7,263 nt of DNA from an uncultured Opitutia bacterium (lineage in GTDB: Bacteria > Verrucomicrobiota > Verrucomicrobiia > Opitutales > JABJCN01), in the NCBI GenBank assembly GCA_913046175.1, contig CAJWSN010000067.1:1-7263 (forward strand). The letters are read 5' to 3'. Below, in pieces: positions 1 to 7,141 of the stretch; the first letter of the stretch is position 1, and every line of letters begins with the position of its first letter. The notes under the pieces are model-generated. The model did no database searches. It was not told where the DNA came from and was given only the letters and a program-made list of their open reading frames with translations. The translations under genes and the position numbers were made by a program.

Positions 1-89
1 CGATTGGGGATTTGCTCACGGAAAAGATTTCTGCAACTGGCGAGAATTTAGTTATTCGAAGATTTGCTCGTTTTGGGGTTGGAGACTGA
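1..89 (+). CDS. tsf: Elongation factor Ts, C-terminal end (partial, 5' end outside window)
   Basis: Only the last 28 codons are present, read in the frame starting at base 3 and ending at TGA 87-89. The peptide reads IGDLLTEKISATGENLVIRR and then FARFGVGD. This resembles the end of the EF-Ts core, where a 'vgdllke.ia.iGENi.vrRf.rf..Ge' pattern is conserved. EF-Ts is the cytoplasmic nucleotide-exchange factor that regenerates EF-Tu-GTP during translation. The protein stops almost directly after this motif, so it lacks the longer tail of E. coli EF-Ts, as many bacterial versions do. rpsB would be expected upstream, outside the window. The identification rests on a short but characteristic C-terminal motif; no other family I know of fits it as well. 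Confidence 0.78.
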   Translation, partial: IGDLLTEKISATGENLVIRRFARFGVGD

Positions 90-94
90 GCGAC

Positions 95-149
95 TTGAGG
101 CTATGATTCCCGAGCTTAAAGCAGGGAACTGCCTCCAATTCGTCTTTTT
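95..149 (+). terminator. Possible imperfect rho-independent terminator after tsf
   Basis: Six bases after the tsf stop, TTGAGGC (95-101) can pair with GCCTCCAA (131-138, one bulge), and TTCCC (107-111) can pair with GGGAA (124-128). A small inner GCT/AGC pairing lies in the loop. A T-run follows at 145-149 (TCTTTTT). A competing short hairpin GCAG-GGAA-CTGC (121-132) uses some of the same bases. The stem is interrupted and the T-run starts about 6 bases after it, so this is a weaker than usual terminator. Its position between tsf and kdsB supports separate transcription of kdsB. Confidence 0.35.
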
Positions 150-198
150 AATGCTTTCCTCTCCAACTTGGAACGAATAACTATTATCTATTTCCAAG

Positions 199-960
199 AT
201 GGTAGAAAGCGAAAGCACCGGGAAGTCATTGATCATTGTGCCGGCAAGGCTTCGCTCAAAGAGGTTTCCCCGCAAACTTTTGCATGAGATTCATGGCAAA
301 CCCTTGATTCTCTGGACAGCGAGTCGACTTGCTTCTGTAACTCCAGGATTGCCCTTCTACTTTGCCGTGGAGGATGAGGAACTGGAGGACGTTTTGCTGG
401 ACGCTGGATACAATGTGTTTCGCACGCAGGGTGATCATCTTACCGGGACCGACAGGATCGCTGAAGCGAACGTGACGTTACAAGCGGAGTACGTCCTGAA
501 TGTGCAGGCCGATGAACCATTGGTGACAGCAGATCAACTGATTTTGTTGGATGGGCTGATTCGTGGTGGTGCTGATATGGCGACATTGGCTTTTCCCTTG
601 ATCTCCGAGGCTGACTTCATGAACCCCAACTGTGTAAAGGTGGTTCTTGATCACAAGGGACATGCTCTATATTTTTCACGAGCGCCTATACCTTTTCCGC
701 GAGGAGTTGCATCGCCGATTTCAAAGGAATGGTTCCTGCAGAACGCCTGTTTTCATCATATGGGTGTTTATGCCTACCGGCAGTCTTTTCTGAAGGAATT
801 CAGCAATTTGAATCCAGGAAGCATTGAACGTGTGGAATCTCTGGAGCAATTGCGTGCATTGGAACATGGGTTCCAAATCTCGGTCGGGATTTCCAACCAG
901 CCCACTGTTGGGTTGGATACTCCGGAAGATGCACGACGATTGGAGGAATTGTTAGCCTGA
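199..960 (+). CDS. kdsB: 3-deoxy-manno-octulosonate cytidylyltransferase (CMP-Kdo synthetase)
   Basis: This cytoplasmic enzyme joins CTP and Kdo to give CMP-Kdo and pyrophosphate, the activated sugar used by Kdo transferase to build the lipid A-Kdo core of LPS. At 253 residues it matches the family length (about 250). Visible motifs in order: the nucleotide-binding N-terminus PARLRSKRFPRK (15-26); GTDRIAEA; NVQADEP with the Mg-binding Asp at 105 (the family usually has Gly where this protein has Ala, in NVQGDEP); VKVVLDHKGHALYFSRAPIP; HMGVYAYR; ERVESLEQLRALEHG; and GLDTPEDARRLE with the second metal Asp at about 240. An in-frame TAA at 178-180 limits the start to ATG 199, because no other ATG or GTG/TTG start lies in between. 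No clear Shine-Dalgarno is seen. A good -10-like TATTAT lies at 182-187 but has no convincing -35, so a very short leader is possible. The gene converges on carA with a 10-base gap. Confidence 0.96.
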   Translation: MVESESTGKSLIIVPARLRSKRFPRKLLHEIHGKPLILWTASRLASVTPGLPFYFAVEDEELEDVLLDAGYNVFRTQGDHLTGTDRIAEANVTLQAEYVLNVQADEPLVTADQLILLDGLIRGGADMATLAFPLISEADFMNPNCVKVVLDHKGHALYFSRAPIPFPRGVASPISKEWFLQNACFHHMGVYAYRQSFLKEFSNLNPGSIERVESLEQLRALEHGFQISVGISNQPTVGLDTPEDARRLEELLA

Positions 961-970
961 GATTTTGTCT

Positions 971-2143
<1,173 letters not shown>

Positions 2144-2148
2144 AAGGT

Positions 2149-2154
2149 TCTCCC
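2149..2154 (-). promoter_or_regulatory. Shine-Dalgarno of carA that favours a TTG start
   Basis: On the minus strand GGGAGA is followed by five bases and then TTG (2143-2141). This is a good spacing for initiation at TTG. The first in-frame ATG (2128-2126) is 15 bases further on, too far from this site, and has no good site of its own. This is the clearest Shine-Dalgarno in the window. Confidence 0.55.
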
Positions 2155-2201
2155 AATTGAATCAATAGTCTTTTGCCAAAATCTGTGTCGATAAGGAAGG
2201 A

Positions 2202-2229
2202 TTGACGCATTGTTTGGAGAAACTATTTT
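2202..2229 (+). promoter_or_regulatory. Candidate sigma-70-type promoter of kamA
   Basis: TTGACG (2202-2207, 5 of 6 to the -35 consensus) is followed after 16 bases by TATTTT (2224-2229, 4 of 6 to the -10 consensus). Transcription would start near 2236, leaving only about 12 bases before ATG 2248. A run of eight T (2226-2233) overlaps the -10 and the region just after it. This is read by eye and no other promoter in the divergent region is as good. A matching carA promoter on the other strand was not convincing. Confidence 0.35.
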
Positions 2230-2247
2230 TTTTGGCTTTTCGATTTG

Positions 2248-3435
2248 ATGTTTCCTAATGATGAACCAGAGAAATGGCACCGTGGCCAAGGGTTATGGAG
2301 CCATGTTAATTCCGAGGACTGGGGCAACTGGATTTGGCAGCTTCAGAACCGTATTACCAGCATTGATCAGTTGGAGCAGTACATGGAACTCACCCCTGAT
2401 GAGCGTGAAGGCTGTCTGCATGCCAACAAGAAACTGGCTCTGGCAATCACTCCCTACTTTTTTAACCTGATTGACCGGGAGAATCCGGACTGCCCCATCC
2501 GTCGCCAAGTAATTCCGCTTGGCGGGGAATTGCGGGTTATGCCCAATGAAATTTTGGATCCGGTCGGAGAGGAATTTTCCATGACTGCCCCGGGTATTGT
2601 CCATCGTTACCCTGACCGGGTTCTGTTCCTAGTTACCGATCGTTGTGCAGCATACTGTCGCTATTGTACGCGTAGTCGGATGGTTTCAAATGCCCAAGAC
2701 TACAATTTTCATCCCGACTTCGAAGCTGGTTTACAATACATCGAGGAGCATGGCGAGGTGCGGGATGTGCTGATTAGTGGCGGCGATCCATTGTTGCTTT
2801 CAGATGTCAAGCTTGAGTATTTGCTGAAACGTTTGCGAGGGATTCCACATGTCGAATTTATCCGAATTGGGTCGAGGGTGCCGGTTTTTCTTCCCCAGCG
2901 CATAACCCCGCAATTCCTGAAGATCTTGAAGGAGCAGGGTCCTGTTTGGATGAGTCTTCACTTGAATCATCCCAGTGAATGTACCGGGGAGTTGTTTGAG
3001 GCTTGCGAAAACCTTGCATTTGCAGGGGTTCCGCTGGGTAATCAGTCGGTTCTTTTGCGTGGGGTTAATGACTCTGTTGAAGTTATGCGCTCACTCGTCC
3101 ATCGCTTGTTGATGATGCGGGTTCGACCTTACTATCTTTACCAGTGTGACCTGATTACTGGCAGTGCTCATTTGCGGGCTGATGTGGCAACAGGGATCGA
3201 AATAATTCGAGGTCTACGTGGACATACGTCAGGGTATGCCATCCCCCAGTTCGTGATTGATGCACCGCAGGGTGGAGGCAAGGTTCCTATTAACCCTGAT
3301 TATGTAAAGGAAGTCACGGAATCAGAAATTGTGATCCGCAACTTCCGTGGTGAGGAATATCGTTATCCCCGAGCTACACCTCTGCCCGAAAAGGCCTTGG
3401 ATTTCCTACGCGAAGGTGAGGGGATTCTGACCTGA
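2248..3435 (+). CDS. kamA: Lysine 2,3-aminomutase family radical SAM/PLP enzyme
   Basis: This is a KamA-type enzyme that converts L-lysine to beta-lysine using a [4Fe-4S] cluster, S-adenosylmethionine and pyridoxal phosphate. ATG 2248 gives 395 residues, close to clostridial KamA (416); a TTG one codon upstream is a less likely start. The N-terminus has the family's 'W.WQLQNRITS...' stretch and LTPDE. The radical SAM motif CAAYCRYCTR carries Cys 133, 137 and 140, followed by the Arg that in KamA binds the substrate carboxylate. ISGGDPLLL is the GGDPL SAM-contact motif. The C-terminal part has LYQCDLITGSAHLR, GLRGHTSGYAIPQF and VIDAPQGGGK, whose Lys 345 is the expected PLP Schiff-base lysine. 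Both Asp residues that hold the lysine epsilon-amino group in KamA (QCD and VID) are kept, which argues for lysine over glutamate as substrate. EpmB is shorter (about 340 residues) and is a less good match. No ablB acetyltransferase or EF-P genes are adjacent, so the end use of beta-lysine is not shown. The gene has no close Shine-Dalgarno. Confidence 0.9.
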   Translation: MFPNDEPEKWHRGQGLWSHVNSEDWGNWIWQLQNRITSIDQLEQYMELTPDEREGCLHANKKLALAITPYFFNLIDRENPDCPIRRQVIPLGGELRVMPNEILDPVGEEFSMTAPGIVHRYPDRVLFLVTDRCAAYCRYCTRSRMVSNAQDYNFHPDFEAGLQYIEEHGEVRDVLISGGDPLLLSDVKLEYLLKRLRGIPHVEFIRIGSRVPVFLPQRITPQFLKILKEQGPVWMSLHLNHPSECTGELFEACENLAFAGVPLGNQSVLLRGVNDSVEVMRSLVHRLLMMRVRPYYLYQCDLITGSAHLRADVATGIEIIRGLRGHTSGYAIPQFVIDAPQGGGKVPINPDYVKEVTESEIVIRNFRGEEYRYPRATPLPEKALDFLREGEGILT

Positions 3436-3451
3436 GCCAGCAAGTAAAACT

Positions 3452-4795
3452 TCACCCACCTGGGGTAGTCATTTCTTGACCCACCAGCCAAGTCTGCACG
3501 GTTTCACCAATCGGTGACACCGTATATCCTGTGGCGTCAATCCTTACGTTTTTCACAAGAGGATTGTTTGCATCGGAGGTTAGCACTCCATACCCCACAC
3601 CTATTTCAAAGCCATCTGTCCATCCATCTCCATCTGTGTCCGGGTGGTTGGGGTTTGTGCCTACTAATGTGGTTTCATAGAAGTCGGGAATGCCATCCCC
3701 ATCAGTGTCAGGTCCATAGGTGGTGGCCAATGCTGGGTTTTCACCGATGCCGACTTCAATGGAATCGGAAACGCCATCTCCATCCGTGTCGTTCACGGTT
3801 GGGTCCGAGGAATGCATAAATACTTCCGCACCATCTTTCAGGAGATCTCCATCTGAATCTGGATTTTCTGGGTCTGTACCGCGAAATTGTTCATCTATAT
3901 CGAACAGTCCATCTTTATCACGGTCTGTGAGAATCGGTTCAATAATATCTTCAAACGCTATCTCCGTCAGAAGTGGATCATCCAAGTCCACTAATGGAGG
4001 CCCTTCCAAGCTTTGCGCCAAAAGAGTGTCAATAGGAGCAAATGACAGTACGTCAGCCAGATTAATGCTTCCAAGTGTACTGGTTACAGCAGGAGAAATA
4101 TTTTGCGTTGCCGTCTGAATCTGCGCAATTTGACCAGCGTTGAGTCCTGCGTCCTCAGCCCCTTCAAGAACCCCTCTTATGGCCCCTTGTATCGCCATGG
4201 CCACCAAGAGGTCCACCCTTGGTATAAGCGGTTGAACAATGTCCGTTATTTGAGTTGCAAAATCGGCCATGATGGCCCGATTGGGATTTGTTTGAACCAA
4301 TTGGGTTAGCATGCCCTGAATTGGTCCATCTGCAGGAATCAACCCCGAGGTTGTTTCTTGAATAACTTGGGCTAGTGTTTCTTTTGTGACTTCGCCCCTT
4401 CTGTAGGCTTCCACATTTTCAACAAGTTCATCTGCAGGTACCCCAGACTGTTGGGCAAGGGATATCACCGCCTCAGAGACTTCCTCCAAGTCAGCGCCTC
4501 CCTGGGATGCGGCTTGAATTGTGTTCACCAGGTTTGTCATTGAAATGCCAACGGCTTCTGCAGTTTCGGCTACACCTTGTGCAAAGCCGTTAATGGATCC
4601 GGATGCAACGGCCATAATGTTTTCGGTGGACTGTCCGCTAACTGCAGCGACAAAGGTCGCTCCAGCGCTTGCACCTGCTGCGCTTTCTGCCACAATTTCC
4701 CCCATTGCCAGCTGAAATGCCATATTCTGAGCCTTTGCCTGTGTCAGAAACACAGAAGTGAGCACCAGAATTGAAACTGCGGCTAGATTTTTCAT
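3452..4795 (-). CDS. Exported protein with Ala/Gly-rich helical region and thrombospondin type 3 calcium-binding repeats
   Basis: Not recognised as a named gene. The 447-residue product starts with a Sec signal peptide (MKNLAAVSILVLTSV..., cleavage likely at AKA|QN after residue 22). Residues about 25-255 are Ala/Gly/Gln-rich and predicted by eye to be helical, with glycine-spaced segments such as GSINGFAQG (66-74) and QGAIRGVLEG (203-212). These resemble the units of the upstream gene's protein. An acidic/proline linker (about 255-290) leads to five DxDxDGxxDxxE loops (291-397) typical of calcium-binding thrombospondin type 3 repeats, then a C-terminal cap of about 50 residues. There are no transmembrane segments after the signal and no recognised sorting motif. 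It lies 30 bases after the 771-residue gene on the same strand, so co-transcription is likely. No Shine-Dalgarno is seen before the ATG (the upstream bases are C/A-rich). It converges on kamA with a 16-base gap. A periplasmic or surface location is inferred and the function is unknown. Confidence 0.88.
   Translation of the reverse strand: MKNLAAVSILVLTSVFLTQAKAQNMAFQLAMGEIVAESAAGASAGATFVAAVSGQSTENIMAVASGSINGFAQGVAETAEAVGISMTNLVNTIQAASQGGADLEEVSEAVISLAQQSGVPADELVENVEAYRRGEVTKETLAQVIQETTSGLIPADGPIQGMLTQLVQTNPNRAIMADFATQITDIVQPLIPRVDLLVAMAIQGAIRGVLEGAEDAGLNAGQIAQIQTATQNISPAVTSTLGSINLADVLSFAPIDTLLAQSLEGPPLVDLDDPLLTEIAFEDIIEPILTDRDKDGLFDIDEQFRGTDPENPDSDGDLLKDGAEVFMHSSDPTVNDTDGDGVSDSIEVGIGENPALATTYGPDTDGDGIPDFYETTLVGTNPNHPDTDGDGWTDGFEIGVGYGVLTSDANNPLVKNVRIDATGYTVSPIGETVQTWLVGQEMTTPGG
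3605..3925 (-). repeat. Five thrombospondin type 3-like calcium-binding loops (protein-level repeat)
   Basis: Within the 447-residue protein the loops DRDKDGLFDIDE (291-302), DSDGDLLKDGAE (313-324), DTDGDGVSDSIE (336-347), DTDGDGIPDFYE (363-374) and DTDGDGWTDGFE (386-397) follow each other every 22-27 residues. Acidic side chains at loop positions 1, 3, 5 and 12 are the EF-hand-like calcium pattern. The linkers often contain G-T-[DN]-P, as in bacterial type 3 repeats. At DNA level the loops show up as recurrent 'ccatctccatc' on the plus strand. The first two loops are the most divergent. Confidence 0.85.
4730..4795 (-). other. Signal peptide coding segment of the TSP3-repeat protein
   Basis: Residues 1-22: one Lys near the N-terminus, a hydrophobic core (AAVSILVLTSVFL) and an AKA cleavage box before Gln 23. 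There is no lipobox cysteine, so a Sec/signal peptidase I type is expected, not a lipoprotein. Confidence 0.75.
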
Positions 4796-4825
4796 GGGGT
4801 GTGTGGGGCTTGAATGTCGGGGGTG

Positions 4826-7141
4826 TTAATTTCCCTCTGAAGCACCAGGAGTTTTTTCTGGTTGTTGGTTTCCCCCACCTACAAGAGTGCGAAAGGCGGA
4901 TTCCATGGTTCCCTGTGCCATTCCCCTGGATGCCATCCTGGCAATCTCGGAGAGGATGGGGGCAGGTTGACCAGCAGATATGGCAGCCAAGGTTGCGGCG
5001 GAGGTTCCTCCATAGGAAGAGGACCGTGCTATAGCCTTGAGATCCTTATTGGTGTCCGCACCTGCAGATATTGCACCCTTGGCGGCTCCCTTGCAGGCGG
5101 AAAATGTAATTTCCTTAAGGGTTTCCAGTTCATCCGGTTTGCTGAATAAATGAGTCGCGATGGCAATGGTACCCAACACAGACCCACTGGATGTTGCCTG
5201 TGCGTAGTCAGCCGCGTTTTCACTGGACCCCTCGAATACGGCCCCGCGTGTTGCGCCGAAGGTTGTGGCTTCAGCAAATTGAACGAGTTCCTGTTGACTG
5301 ATAAGAGTGTCACCTCCTGCGGGAATCAGACTTGGCAGAATGCCCATTGCAACTCCATTGCTGGCGCTTTCCAGTATCTTGCTTCCAGATGAGCCAATAC
5401 CTTTGCTTGTCAGCTTGTTCTCAAGCAGTTTGACAATGCCGCTGGAACATCCTCGGGAGGCCTTGAGGGCAAAGTCGATTACCTGACCACTTTCCATTTT
5501 CTTTTCTTTGCCGATACGTATGGCTGCTCCCGCAGCTGATTGTGTGGCCGCCTTGATAACATTGCCTGCACCCTCCAAGGGGACGTTGTTGGCAATTAGC
5601 CCACGAATGATTCCAATACTTAATCCCTCCATGGTACCTTCAACAAGCATAGCCGGTTCCGGTAGGGCCAACCCCTCGGCGACTGTTGCATTGACTGCGG
5701 CGTCCATCAGCCCACTAGAACAGTTTTTGAGGAAAATTGCTTTATCTAGTGAAAGCGATTGGCTGGATTTTACTCCGCAACGGGCTAGGATTTCTGAAAT
5801 ACGGCTGATGTTACGCAAAGGATCTTTTTTCAGTTTTAGGGCTGCATTTAAGGATCCTGCCAGGAGTGCCGTGTGAGCTTTTGAGATTGTAGAACCAGCA
5901 TCTGCTTTCGGATCTTGGGCGCCCATGATCTGTGTGACACCTGTCGAATAAAAAGGCTCCAGGTTTTCGTAGGTGATATCCTCCTTTAGAAACATCGACT
6001 CAACAGCGCTTTCGGCCATTATTGGCAGAAGCGCCAAGGCACGTTTTGCCTTGTCGTTCTGGATCAGGATTTGAATCACCCCCTGAGTAATTGCAGCCTG
6101 TAGTTCAGGTTCTCCCTCCGAATTTTGATAGAGGCTGATAACTATCTCCTTTTGCAGGAGCTCATCAGCGTTTGGGATAAGACTGTAGACCTTGGTTGAC
6201 CATGTGTCGAAGGCGGCATCCTTTAAGGTTTTTTTATTGATTCCTGCAGGGAGTGTCCCTGCCAGGGTTTGCTTCACTCCTTTGTACGTTGAGCCCGCAT
6301 AGGAAGCGAGGGCTTTCCCATCAAGTTTTGCTCTTGCCCTGGAATTAAAGACACCGTCCAACAATCCACGTACTGCAGCTTGCCCAATTATTCCGGCTTG
6401 ATCTGGTTTTTGTGCGGATTGTGTGATTGTTGCAGAGAAGGCTCCCTGAGATATGGCCTGACAAAGTCCGGCCCCATCTGCCTTGTTAATCGAGGCAACT
6501 TGGATCATTCCCTGAATCATTCCCTGGCAAGCGTAGGATGTGGTCTGTGTAGGATCAAAGTTGTTGATGGTTGAGGCACGGATGGTTCCATTCAGGGTTC
6601 CCTGGGCAAGTGTTGAACAGAGACTCGTTGCATTGTCTGAGCCGTGGTCAAGAATGGCGACTCCAACCCCAAAGGCTATGGCCTGGGTGACGAGCATCAG
6701 GTTTTGTTCCGGGGCGCTGTCTCCTTTGGCCGAGAGTGAGACAAACTGGAAGGTTACGGCGTTTGTGATGGTCTCCACCGCCTCCTCAGCGTTTGCGGTT
6801 TCTGCTGCAAGTGCAGCGCTGATGGCGCAAAGAGTTGCAGTTTGAATGACCCGCCCGATTTTCTGAATATTGTGTCCGGGGGTTTCGCTTGCTGAGTTAA
6901 TGGCCTCGCTTACAATTTGTGAGAGGATTCGCTTGTCAGTACCGGTGCGATTGATTAGGTCGGTCAGGTTCTGTTGCAAAGTGTTTTGTTGCTCGAGGTT
7001 TGCTGAGCCCTGGACAAAAGCACTGACATCACGCTTGATGTCCTGACTAAACTTAGGTGACAAACCTTGCGCTTGTATGTTGGAGCCCGAGATGACTGCC
7101 AAGAGGGAGATTGAAGCAAGAGGGACACGGAATATTTTCAT
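4826..7141 (-). CDS. Exported alpha-helical repeat protein, Ala/Gly-rich, function unknown
   Basis: Not recognised as a named family. The start at ATG 7141 gives 771 residues and places a Sec signal peptide first (MKIFRVPLASISLLAVISG..., cleavage likely IQA|QG after residue 24). The frame stays open for 25 codons upstream, but that extension would bury the signal sequence. Residues 26-150 are helical with Gln/Asn-rich parts. From about 150 to 750 run about 18-19 degenerate helical units of 23-33 residues with a small-residue core, for example QGMIQGM, SQGAFSA, MEGLSIG and CKGAAKG. Eight cysteines occur (105, 175, 205, 227, 455, 474, 565, 683), six of them 2-6 residues before the core glycine. 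The end (GGGNQQPEKTPGASEGN) looks like a flexible tail. No transmembrane helix, enzyme motif or sorting signal is evident. It is the first gene of a likely two-gene unit with the TSP3-repeat protein 30 bases downstream. No Shine-Dalgarno precedes the ATG. The 122 bases upstream (7142-7263) are A/T-rich near the gene, with no clear promoter hexamers and no recognisable gene. Confidence 0.85.
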   Translation of the reverse strand: MKIFRVPLASISLLAVISGSNIQAQGLSPKFSQDIKRDVSAFVQGSANLEQQNTLQQNLTDLINRTGTDKRILSQIVSEAINSASETPGHNIQKIGRVIQTATLCAISAALAAETANAEEAVETITNAVTFQFVSLSAKGDSAPEQNLMLVTQAIAFGVGVAILDHGSDNATSLCSTLAQGTLNGTIRASTINNFDPTQTTSYACQGMIQGMIQVASINKADGAGLCQAISQGAFSATITQSAQKPDQAGIIGQAAVRGLLDGVFNSRARAKLDGKALASYAGSTYKGVKQTLAGTLPAGINKKTLKDAAFDTWSTKVYSLIPNADELLQKEIVISLYQNSEGEPELQAAITQGVIQILIQNDKAKRALALLPIMAESAVESMFLKEDITYENLEPFYSTGVTQIMGAQDPKADAGSTISKAHTALLAGSLNAALKLKKDPLRNISRISEILARCGVKSSQSLSLDKAIFLKNCSSGLMDAAVNATVAEGLALPEPAMLVEGTMEGLSIGIIRGLIANNVPLEGAGNVIKAATQSAAGAAIRIGKEKKMESGQVIDFALKASRGCSSGIVKLLENKLTSKGIGSSGSKILESASNGVAMGILPSLIPAGGDTLISQQELVQFAEATTFGATRGAVFEGSSENAADYAQATSSGSVLGTIAIATHLFSKPDELETLKEITFSACKGAAKGAISAGADTNKDLKAIARSSSYGGTSAATLAAISAGQPAPILSEIARMASRGMAQGTMESAFRTLVGGGNQQPEKTPGASEGN
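4892..6694 (-). repeat. Degenerate helical repeat array in the 771-residue protein (protein-level)
   Basis: Aligning the core glycine (or its small-residue substitute) by eye gives units at residues 158, 181, 207, 233, 259, 288, then less clear ones, 354, 401, 429, 477, 506, 535 (Ser), 568, 596, 629, 653, 685, 711 and 740. Spacing is mostly 23-33 residues, with four consecutive glycines exactly 26 apart (181, 207, 233, 259). The typical unit is an amphipathic helix ending in [small]-x-G-x-x-x-[G/A]-x-[IV], then a turn with Asn/Asp/Gly/Pro. The stretch 290-420 is the least regular. DNA identity between units is low, so the array is old or under strong divergence. Confidence 0.6.
7070..7141 (-). 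other. Signal peptide coding segment of the helical repeat protein
   Basis: Residues 1-24: Lys 2 and Arg 5 near the N-terminus, a hydrophobic core (VPLASISLLAVIS), then SNIQA before Gln 25. There is no lipobox cysteine. This segment, together with the poorly hydrophobic upstream extension, is the main reason for choosing ATG 7141 over the longer reading frame. Confidence 0.72.

Noticed and set aside
103..180. 25-codon open frame between tsf and kdsB
   Set aside because: It overlaps the possible tsf terminator, has no ribosome binding site or known motif, and ends just before kdsB.
182..187. TATTAT as a kdsB promoter -10
   Set aside because: It is a good -10 match, but no -35-like hexamer lies at 16-19 bases upstream. 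It is mentioned in the kdsB entry only.
2293..2604. 103-codon open frame on the minus strand inside kamA
   Set aside because: It is antisense to a well-conserved radical SAM gene and shows no protein-like motifs, so it is a shadow frame.
3605..3925. Short recurrent 'ccatctccatc'-like DNA, considered as a CRISPR or tandem DNA repeat
   Set aside because: The recurrences are the complement of in-frame GATGGAGATGG-type codons for Asp-Gly-Asp-Gly loops. Spacing and sequence vary as expected for a protein repeat, not a DNA repeat array.
3720..4118. 132-codon open frame on the plus strand
   Set aside because: It lies wholly opposite the TSP3-repeat and linker coding sequence. Its Ser/Pro-rich composition is what the complement of Asp/Gly-rich codons gives, and it has no ribosome binding site or recognisable motif.
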